Source: Plantago major (taxonomy: Eukaryota > Streptophyta > Magnoliopsida > Lamiales > Plantaginaceae). From it: a stretch of DNA of 64,000 nucleotides. Below the pieces are notes generated by a model, which was not told the DNA's origin, searched no databases, and saw nothing but the letters and a program-made list of their open reading frames with translations. This document shows, piece by piece, positions 34,501-44,700 of the stretch (position 1 is its first letter; each line of letters opens with the position of its first letter). Position numbers and translations under genes: made by a program. The DNA is taken from NCBI GenBank assembly GCA_026545765.1, contig CM048840.1, positions 86,704,877-86,768,876 of the forward strand. The letters are read 5' to 3'.

Positions 34501-36697
34501 CCTCAAGCTGAAAAGCAAACCGAGAGGAAAGCACGAAATCTCCGTCTCCATATCCTCAAAAGTCAACTCATCCATCTTCCCAACAAAAGTTATCTTGAAC
34601 AAGTAGTTGAGGATTACGAGAAATCACTCGAAATTGTTGAATACTCAATCGAGCGCTCAACTCGGACAATTGTTGGAAGAAGAACAACTCCATCTTCAAG
34701 CTGGAAGACGGATAGCCAAATCCGAGACAAGCTTGACCAACTACAAGATCAATATCTGCAAGAGATGATTGCTTACTCGAGGTTAAAGAGCTACGGGATC
34801 TCAGTAAATGCCATCACCAAAGAACTCGATCTTGAAGTATCTGAAATTAAGCATGATGCTAAGGATGCATCATCTTCAAAAGAAGTACCATCCTCCTCCC
34901 AGAAAGGGAAGAAACCAATCTCTGAGATGGTTGCTGGACTCCACACAATCGATGAGAATGTCCAAGAGGATGAAGATCCTTTGGTGATTACTCGGATGAT
35001 GAAGACAAGACTTTGGCGAACATCGCAATGAACATCTAACTGTTTCACACTTGAAAAGGAAACCGATTGCTCTGAAACTTTCAGAAAGCGCCAAATGTCC
35101 ACTCCCATGAATACATGAGCGGATACAAGTCTTGGCTCATCCGAAAAGGAGATGTCTTCACGAACAAGGAAGTAATGCCTCCGTCCCCTCGAAATGAAAA
35201 AGTTCAGAGCTCGTTACTCAGAGAACAACTAGCATAGTCATTGCTCGAGAAAGATCAGGGAATGATAAGGGACGATGATCGTCTTTAGTGAAAAAGCTTT
35301 CAAGAGGCAAGTTACATCTTTGAAGCAGATGCCATCCTAGGCCCATTGGCGAGCTCAGCGATAAGGACAATGGACTCATCAAGCAAAATCGGGAGCTCAA
35401 GCCGAACTTGAGTTGGTCACTTTACAATTATTTACAAGGGCATTTTAACTCTCTCGATTCTTTTATGAGAGTCGATGCCAACAATGACTAAGGGAAAGAG
35501 TGTACAAATCTGGACCTCAAAGTCGGGGAATGGGAAGAAGGAGAAAACAAGAAGAAATGCAGGTGGTGTGGCTCAGAGAGGAAGAAGAAACATGAAAACT
35601 TCCCAGCCACCACTCAGAATCAACGAACCCTCCTCAAGCCAAGCTGCTTTGCAAATAGTAGCTGCTTCCCAGAAACCTACTGAAGGAACTACAATGATAA
35701 TAAGGGCCATGGCACAGAAACCTCCAAGGAGTACCAAGGCTCCAAGGAGAAGACAAGTTAAAGGGATTGATGAATCTTCTGAAGAAGAAGAAGGTCAAAT
35801 CAAGTCCTTGGGCAATGAAGAAGACTGTAAAACTCTCACAAATCTAATCTTGATGATGATGAGGAAACTGATGAAGATGAAGCTCCTCTTCACAGAAAAA
35901 GGAAAATTGAAAGCCTAAATGATCCCATAGCTGCAAAGCCCCTAGCAGCTAAAACACCCTCTGGAAATACCAAGTCTATCCAGGGTGGTTCTTCAAGCAA
36001 CAAACCCAAAGAGAATTCTAGACAAAGAAGGAACAGACTGAGAGCTGAGCAAAGACAAAGTCAACTTCCACTCAGGCCATAAGAAGCCAAAATAGAGTAT
36101 GTGAAGAATGACAATGATTCCTCTGTCTACAGGTGCATCAATCAGAAAAATGGCTATTGGATTCTGGAACTTAAGCATCTACTGGTAAATTCAAAATTTC
36201 CAGAACCAATCTATATACAACTTATGGCATGGAGAAAAGATAAGCCAACCTTGATCAACACCAATCACATCAAAGCCTGGTTGGATTTTGAAGTTGTCAA
36301 GAGAACTGAAGCCATGATAAAGGACCTCTCTGATGAATGTCCATATGGAAAGCCAGATGATGTGCACTGAATTCTGAATATCACCGGAACATGCACAAGA
36401 GCAAGACTCGCTGTGGAACCCTATGAGTCGTTCTATCTAACTGAAGATCAATACAAGGGTGACATCAGATATCTGAGGATTATCTACGAATACTTCAAGC
36501 TTTCAGATATCAGAATAGAGCATGCCTGGAAGTGGGGAAAGTATCTGTGGGTCAAACATTTTGTCAAGAAAAATCCTACAAAACTACAAAAGTGCGTGGA
36601 TTTGCGAGAACCTTTGAGATGCTCGTCAGAACACTTCTCTATGATTATTCTGATGACATCAAAAGGTTTGGAGATAGGAAATTTTCAGACTGATCCA
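31586..36697 (+). pseudogene. Element A ORF3 (unrecognised third gene), intronless, broken
   Basis: Starts MAPKNSS like B's MAPKRAST. I do not recognise the family. The N-terminal folded-looking domain (to about 32345) is shattered by frameshifts. Then come a Lys/Ser/Glu-rich low-complexity region (32473-33294) with repeated DELINAAK units, VSEP-rich repeats (33560-33935), an acidic Asp run (34350-34470), coiled-coil-like segments (34600-35460), and a C-terminal domain (36101-36697: YWILELKHLL, AWRKDKPTLINTNHIKAWLDFE, LWVKHFVKKNPTK). The five introns of B are absent at 33464/33465, 33570/33571, 33672/33673, 33814/33815 and 33931/33932. An env-like role would be by position only. Confidence 0.7.
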
Positions 36698-37053
36698 TAG
36701 AACAACTGTTGAAGACTTGAAGAGTTGAAGACTTGAAGACTAGTCTATTAGGATGTTTACTTGGAGCTTGGTTACTCCTGTTGTCCTAATTTACTATGTA
36801 TTTTTGCTGACTGAGCTAAACTTGTTTTATGTACTAAAGTTATCTGTAATCTTTCTTTGTAACTTATCTGAAGAACTTACTCTCAGATAGTATTCTATAA
36901 AAGATAACTTGTCAGCAAAGATCACACCTTGTGATTTGGTTGATGTTTACTACGCATAATTGAATGATTCGAAAAATCTTAAGAAATGATTAAGTGTTGG
37001 ATTGTTCACTCATCCAGATTTGTAATAGGTCAGATAGTCATCGTTGACTGATC

Positions 37054-37066
37054 AAAAAGGGGGAAA
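37054..37066 (+). other. Element A polypurine tract
   Basis: AAAAAGGGGGAAA immediately before the 3' LTR; primer for plus-strand cDNA synthesis. It is found reversed in B, C and D. Confidence 0.85.
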
Positions 37067-37068
37067 TT

Positions 37069-38678
37069 TGTTAGGAAATTTGTTAGATATTTTGTTAGAA
37101 ATATCTGTTTAGATTTTGATCAGCAACATAATGACTTATCTTAGTCTCAGAAAGGTGATTAGTACTCTTGGTTCACTTGAACATTGTAAAATAGGAAACC
37201 CACTAAGTATGATAGTCTAGCTAATCTTGTATAGGATGTTAGGTTTCAAAATGTAATTTTTATTTTATGAAGAGAAGACCAAGAAGAAGACATCCAAGCA
37301 GAACAAGTTCAACGACATTGAAGATTTGAAGAAAGCGCACAAGATTCTTGAAATAGTTTTGCAGATACCTTGTGAGATATCTTGAAGACACGAATAGTTT
37401 TAAACAAGTGTCACAAGAGATATCGAGAACTAGAAGGTTTTGAAAACCGTGAAAGTGCCCAGATCTACTCTCGGATACCTTGAGCCTTAACCACATTTAC
37501 GAAAAGAAATATATTGCAACAAAGTTGTTTCAATAAAGTGGTATCGAAGATTAAAGATAAGGACGTGCAAAGAATCGGATAATACTAGTCTCGATCGAGC
37601 ATAGTTCCGTTAACTCTGAGGACAAAAATGCGATCTGATGCATTTAATGCCGCAGACGGAGATGTCGAATAAAAGCAACGGTACCTTACGAAGAAGAAGA
37701 CAAACCTCTCAAGATACTATACACAGATATCAATAGTTTGAATTTGATTTAAGCCTAACGAATACTATTCAACGGCATTCAAATTCATCTATAAATATAA
37801 ATACTTAGACTACTTGAGAAGACACCTTGAACTCCATAAACATGTTGAACAACATATTCTCTCAAGCAAACTACTTATCCTCAAAGCTTTCTGTTGCGAC
37901 CAAAGCTCTTGATCTTAAGTAGCACTAAAGTTCTAAGTGTCCTGATCCTAAACAAGCACTGCTATACTGTGAAGAGTTGAATTGAAAGATCAAGTATGAG
38001 ATTCATTCTCTTGAACATTTATCTAAGACTTGGGTCGATAAAAGAACAAGATACCATACATTGAAAAGTGTATTAAGTATACTTGATTCACGAGCTATCG
38101 ATTAAGCGAAAAGTTATTAAAGAAGCTCATCGACAACTCAAACCAAAACCAACACCATCATTTGGCGTGGAGTACAGTGAAGTACTTAGTTTGAGAAACT
38201 AAGGAATAACTCAAGGTTATTGAGCACGAAGTACTTAGCTTGGGAAGCTAGGAATAGCTCAAAAGGTTTCGAGTCTGAAGTACTTGGTGAAAGCGGGGAA
38301 CAACTCAGGGGGAACATTTGGTTGGGAACCATTTGTTTAAGGAATCTTAGAATGGAATTTTTGTAAGGTGACCTCAATTATCTATTCTAGTGAATTCTAG
38401 GTCTTTGGAAGACCGAAGTGGATTAGTTGGAGGATTACGCCACCTCCAGATACCACTATACTTGTTGTGTTATTTACTTCTCTGTACTTACTTTTCACCA
38501 ACACACACACACACTTTAACTGTTTCTGCACTTATCTATCTTAAGTCTTCCGCGCTCTGAATCTAAGTATCAGATATCTACACAGATATCTGAGAAATAG
38601 TTTTTATCGACAAAAGTTTTAAAAGACTATTCACCCCCCCCCCCCTAGTCTTTTACTTTTCCGTTATCTGGACCAACA
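37069..38678 (+). repeat. Element A 3' LTR
   Basis: Same ends as the 5' LTR and 1610 bp. Between about 37350 and 38290 it differs from the 5' LTR mainly by losses at CTG and CAG words, while its two outer parts are almost identical. It is followed by the CACTC duplication. Confidence 0.95.
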
Positions 38679-38683
38679 CACTC

Positions 38684-39831
38684 TCCTACTACTAATTCCA
38701 TATCAAACAGTGTAGTAGGGCCTCTTTATGTGTGTACTAGTGTGTAGGATCAGGTACAAGAAGAAGGAAGAAACCTGGAGTCTCTCTTCATGTACCTCGC
38801 ATTCTGATATAAACTTCATCAATCAGGGAAGTCCTCTTTTCACCAATTTCTTCTTTCTATACACTCGTTCGCTTGAGGGCAAGCATGAGTTAAGGTTTGG
38901 GGAGGGGGGGTTATTGGTTTCTTTAGGACTTCTACATTGATTGAGTTGTTTGTCAGTTTTTGAGTCTGTTGTATCTAAGTCTGTCTCCCAAGTCGAGCGT
39001 CTATTGCATGTACTAAACCTGTTTAATGCTTGAGTTTTGATTGATCTCTGATTATTAGCAGTTGGCATGTTATAAATTTATTAAGTTCGTTTCTCTCGTA
39101 AATAGAAAGTCTGTTCTAGTTCTGTAGTCCAAAAGCCTGTGAGCAAACCTTAGCCGATGAAAAAATATTTTACCGGCAAATTTGTACTTGTGTGATTTTT
39201 TCGGAAAGTGCAAACTCCCTTGTTTGCGCCTCATCATTGTCATGTGTACTCTGTGTAAGTTAAGTATGACGAACGACATGTTTCTCATTACTTATTTGCT
39301 CAACCTTCGGGGAGGAGGTTTCTGTGCACCATATATGTATAAACGACTGTGATTTGGCTTTTGTTCTCTCAAAAAAAATATTACAATAAGCCTCGGAGTG
39401 GATCTGTGGTACTTGTTACCACCGTTAGTCGTGTTGGACACGTTTCAAATACTACCTATATACCGGCATGGCCCTTAAAATCTATATGACCGTGAGGGTT
39501 GATGGCGTGTATACCAAACCAGCACGCACAAAAGTGCGGACTTTCGGTAAAACGGACACTACCAAAATAAAGAGACAAAATAAGCATATGGGTCATTATA
39601 AGACTGCAAAAAAGGAGTATGCAAAAAGTAAAAAATAAAAAATAAAAAATGTAAAAAGAGAGAATGATTGCCATTTATAAGTCTGCAGCTATTGATTGTA
39701 GAGTTTTGATAAAAGTCCCTTCTGACTTAACTGATTGAGTACATTGCATGAGATATTTGAGGCATGTTTGTGACGTGAGTCACCTTCCCTTCTCTTTCTA
39801 TATTTCTTGAGTGATTACCCTTACTGGACAC
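38684..39831 (+). other. Athila-like spacer between inserted elements A and B
   Basis: About 1.15 kb of the host gypsy element, with no convincing gene. It contains CTTGAGGGCAAGCATGAG followed by GGTTTGGGGAGGGGGG (about 38873-38909), which resembles the pre-LTR purine region seen again at 58038-58070. It ends with GACAC (39827-39831), the target duplication of element B. Confidence 0.65.
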
Positions 39832-41427
39832 TGTTGGTCTAGATAACGGCAAAGTAAAAGACTGGGGGGGGGGGGGGGTGAATAGTCTGTTTCAAACTTT
39901 TGTCGATAAACACAATTTCTCAGATATCTGTGAATATATCTGATACTTATTTTCAGAGAGCGGAAGACTTTTTGTGATAAGTGCACGTGCTCAGCAAGAT
40001 ATGTGTAAATACTTAGCAAAGTAAATAAAGCAAGTAATAAATTGCAGAAAGTAAATAACACAAGTCTTTATAGTGGTATCTAAAGGTGGCGTAATCCTTC
40101 AACTAATCCACTTCGGCCTTTCTCAGACCTAGAATCCACTAAGACAGATAATTGAGTTAACCTTACAAATATCTTCTCTCGATTCCTAAATACACTAGGT
40201 TTTGAACCAAGTGTTCCCCCTGAGTTATTCCCCGGCTTTCTCAGCCACGTACTTCCTGTACTCAGAAACCTTTTGAGCTATTCCTTAGTTTCCCAAACTA
40301 AGTACTTCTTGTGCTCAGTAACCTTGGAGTTATTCCTTAGTTTTCCAAACTAAGTACTTCCTGTACTCCACGCCGATTAAGGTGTTGGTTAAGGTGGTTT
40401 GTCAGGTGAGCTTCTTTAATAACTTATTCAATTATGCAGATAGCTCTATGAATCAAGTATACTTAATACACTTTTCAATGTATGGTATCTTGTTCTTTAC
40501 TGACCCAAGTCTATGATAAGTGTTCAAGAGAATGAATCTCATATATGAAATCTTAATTCAACTTCTTCATAGTTAACAATGCTTGTTAAGGATCAAGACA
40601 CTTAGAACTTTTGTGCTACTTAGAATCAAGAGCTTTGGTCGCAACATAAAGCTTGAAGGTAAGTAGTATGCTTGAGAGTTTGAAAGATAGTGTTCAGTTT
40701 TCTTGGTGTGAGTTCTGTGTGCTTCAAGCATTCTAAGTGTTGATATTTATAGTTGAAAATCATGCTATTTGAATAGTATCCGTTAGGCTAAGTGAAATTC
40801 AAACTATTGATATCTGAGTATAGTACTGTTGTACGTTTGTCTTCTTCTCAGAGACTACCGTTTTTGTTCAGACATTTCTGTCCGCGCATTAAATGCACTG
40901 TACTATACTTTGTCTTGTAGTGCCAACAGAACTATGCATGCTTTCTGAAGCATTGCACGTCCCTTTCCAGAGACCTTCACATCTCCAGATACTTATTACA
41001 ACATTGTTGCCCAGAACATAGTTTTTATCCATGGTATCTGAGTGTAGATATCTGTGGGCACTTTTCCTCGTTTAGAAACCTTGTATTCTCAGATATCTTT
41101 TGCAACACTTATTTATTTGAAAAACACTTGTTTCTTCAAGATATCTGGACATAGGTATCTGATGACCTTAGTCTTCAGCAATCTTGTGCAGTCTTCAAAT
41201 CTTTAAATATGTTGAACTCTTCTGCTGGATGCCTTCTTCTTGGTCTTCTTCAGAGAAATAAAAATTACATTCAGAGACCTAACATCCTATACAAGATTTG
41301 CTAGACCATCATACTTAGTGATTTTCCTCTTTTATAGTGTTCAAGTGAACTAAGAGTACTAACCACCTTTCTGAGCTAAGATAAGTCATTAGGTTGCTGA
41401 TCAAAATCTAAACAAATATTCCTAACA
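39832..41427 (-). repeat. Element B 3' LTR
   Basis: On the plus strand runs TGTTGGTCTAGATAACGG to TTCCTAACA. The reversed polypurine tract (TTTCCCTTTTTG, about 41431-41441) lies just to its right. It contains the stem-loop array at 40225-40375. Confidence 0.95.
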
Positions 41428-41793
41428 AATTTTCCCTTTTTGATCAGTCAACGATGACTATCTAACCTATTACAAATCTGGATGAGGAAATAATCCGCCA
41501 CTTAATCAATTCATAAGATCTTTCAATTCTTTCAATTAAGTGCAGAAAGTAAACATCAACCAAATTACAAGGTGTGATCTTTGCTGACAAGTTATCTTTT
41601 TATAAATTGATATCTGAGAGTAGGTTCATCAGATATGTTACAAAGAAAGTTCACAGATAACTTTAATAAAACACAATTTAGCGTAGTCAGCAAGATACAA
41701 AATACATAGTAAATTAGGATAATAGGAGTAACCAAGCTCCAAGTAAACATCCTAATAAACTAGTCTTCAAGTCTTCAAAAGCAGTTCCATGGA

Positions 41794-44700
41794 TCAATCT
41801 ACAAATTTCCTATCACCAAACCTTTTGATATCATCAAAGTAATCATAGAGAAGAGTTCTGACAATCATCTCTGTGTCTCTGGCGAATCCACATACTTCCT
41901 TGTAGATTTTGGTAGGATTCTTCTTGGCAAAGTGTTTGACCCACAGATAATTTCCCCACTTCCCGGCATGCACAATTCTGAAATCTGATAGCTTGAAATA
42001 ATCATATATGATCCTCAGATATTTGATGTCATCCTTGTATTGTTTTTCAGTCATGTAGAATGACTCAAAGGGTTCCACGGCAAGTCTTGGCCTTGTGCCT
42101 GTTCCAGTGATGTTGGGAATTCTGTGCACATCATCTGGCTTTCCGTAAGGACATTCATCAGAGAGGTCCTTCTTCATGGCTTCTATTCTCTTGATAACTT
42201 CAAAATCCAACCAGGCTTTGATGTGGTTGGTGTTAATCAAGATTGGCTTGTCTTTTCTCCATGCCATGAGTTGTTTATGGATTGGTTCTGGAAATTTTGA
42301 ATTTACCAGTAGATGCTTAAGTTCCAGAATCCAGTAGCCATTCTTCTGATTAATTCACCTGTAGACAGAGGAGTTGTTGTCAGTCTTCACATACTCAATT
42401 CTGGCTTCTTCTGTCCTGAGTGGAAGTTGACCTTTTCTTCTTTCAGCTCTTAGTCTATTCCTCCTTTGCCTTGAATTTTTCCTTGGGTGATTGCTTGAAG
42501 AACCACTCTGGATTGACTTGGTATTTCCAGAGGGTGTTATAGATGCCAAAGGCTTTGCATCTATGGGCTCAGATAGGCTATCAACCTTTCTTCTTTTTCT
42601 GTGAAGAGGAGCTTCATCATCATCCTCATCATCTTCCAGATTTCTCTGGTTAGGTGATTTGCAGCCTTCTTCATTGCCCTGGGATTTGATTTCTTCTTTT
42701 TCTTCTTCAGAAGATTCTTCAATCCCTATAACTTGTCTTCTCCTTGGAGCCTTGGTACTCCTTGGAGGTCTTTGTGCCATGGCCCTTGTTACCATTGTTG
42801 TTTCTTCAGTTGGTTGCTAGGAAGTAGCTACTATTTGCAAAGCAGCTTGACTTGATGAGGCTCATTTATTCTGAGTGGTGGCTGGGAAGTTCTTCTTGTT
42901 TCCTCTTCCATTCTGAGCAGCACCAACTCTAGATTTCTTCTTTCCTCCCCCCTGACCTTGAGGTCCAAATCCTTCCCCCCCTTAGTCATTGTTGACTGAC
43001 TAAGTACCACAAAGGATTTTGAGAGAGACTCAAAATTCCCTTGCAAGTAATTGTAGGCAGTAACCAACTTCTGAAGTTCAGCCTTGAGCTCCTGATTTTG
43101 TTTGATAAGTCCATTTTCCTTATCAGTGAGCTCTGCCAACGGGCCTTGTATGGCTTCTGCTTTTTCAGCAGCATAGCACACCTCTTCAAAGGCTTTTGCA
43201 GCCAAATTTTGGTCATTATCCCTAACCATGTCTAGGTCTTTCTGAGCAATGATTAGACTGGTTGTTCTCTGAGTGATGAGCTCAGTGAATGTCTTCATTT
43301 CTTCAGGGACTGATGTAATGGCGGCTTTATCTTGAGAAGATAACTCCTTTTTCAATTTGGCCAATACTTGAAATCTGCTCAAGTATTCATTGGAGTTGAC
43401 ATTTGGCAGCTTGTTGAAAATTTCAGGGGCAATCAGCTTCCTTTTCAAATGAGAAACCACCAAGTGCTCATTTCGGTGTTCTGCCAATTTCTTCTCTTCT
43501 TCATCATCTGAGTCATCAGCCCAGTGATCTTCATCCTCTTGGACATTTTCATCAATGTTTCTAGTCCAGCAACCATCTCAGAGATGGGTTTCTTTCCTTT
43601 CAGAGAGGAGGATGGTACATCTTTTGGTGATGCAGCCTGAGCATCATGCTTGTCTTCAGATACTTGCTCAGTATCTAGCTCCTTAGCAATGGAATTCTGA
43701 CTTCACAGTTCTTTAATCTCAGAGTAAGCTTGCATTTCCTTGATGGTTTGATCTTCAAGTTTATTTAGCTTGACTCTGGATTCAGCTATCTTTTCGTCCA
43801 GTTGAAGATTTAGCTGTTGTTCTTCTTCCAATAATTGTTTGAGTTGAGCAACTCTGACTTGTGCATCCAATATTTTCTGAGTTGTTTCCTCAGAGTGCTC
43901 AACTACTTGTTCAGTAGTGTCCTTTTGTTGGGAAGATGGATGGGTAGATTTCTGAGGAGATGGAGGAGGGGATTGTTGTGATGTCCTCTCAGTGTGCTTT
44001 TCAACAACTGAGGCATTAGTTCCTTGTGCAATCCCTCCTGTCCCTGGTGCAGGGGCATCATCATCATCCTTCTTATCATCCTCATCCTTGCGATGGTCAG
44101 AAGGAGATTCTTCATAATCATTCTCATCAGTCTCCTTCTCTTCTTCATCTTCAGAGACCAGATTGATAACTTATGGAATAGTGACCATTTGCCCATTAAC
44201 TTCCTCTTGTTCAGAGGGTATGTATTGTAGGGTTTGGGGCAAGATGGGCTTGAATGCCATCTGCATTCTGGTCTGACCATCTGCTTGGTTAAAAGCTTGA
44301 ATCTGCTTTCTGGCCACTTCCTTGACAAAGTCCTTATGAATCAATGTTCCAAAGGAATATTGTTCAGTGGGGAATATGGCATGGACATAGTTCTCCAAGT
44401 CAAGGGCTCGTGCTCTCCTTGTGTGGTGATCAGTCACCTTTATGATCTCAGATAGATCGGAGCATCGAAGCTTTTGCCATCTCTTGAAGCATTTTAGGTG
44501 CTTTGGAAAAGTGTGTTCCTTGAAGAAAGGAAGCAGGTCCTTTTTCTCATCAACAGGGACCTTAGTGGCACTTGTTTGAGTCTGAAAGAAAGTGTTCTGA
44601 ATTAATTTCAAAACTATAGGAGATATCTGGGCTTTAGAGTAGAAATGTATCTGAGCTACCTGTGTGACAGGCTCAGATGACTTGACTACTGAGGTTCCAG

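Larger units (their letters stand above)
23158..38678 (+). mobile_element. Sirevirus-like Ty1/copia element A, full length (15.5 kb)
   Basis: Two LTRs (1637 and 1610 bp, TGTTAGG...CCAACA) and target duplication CACTC (23153-23157, 38679-38683). It has a tRNA-Met primer site, gag with coiled coil, protease, integrase, reverse transcriptase/RNase H, then the extra ORF3, a purine tract and the 3' LTR. A coiled-coil gag and a third gene after pol are features of the Sirevirus lineage. Many frameshifts and nonsense codons make it non-functional. ORF3 lacks the introns present in copy B. Confidence 0.95.
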
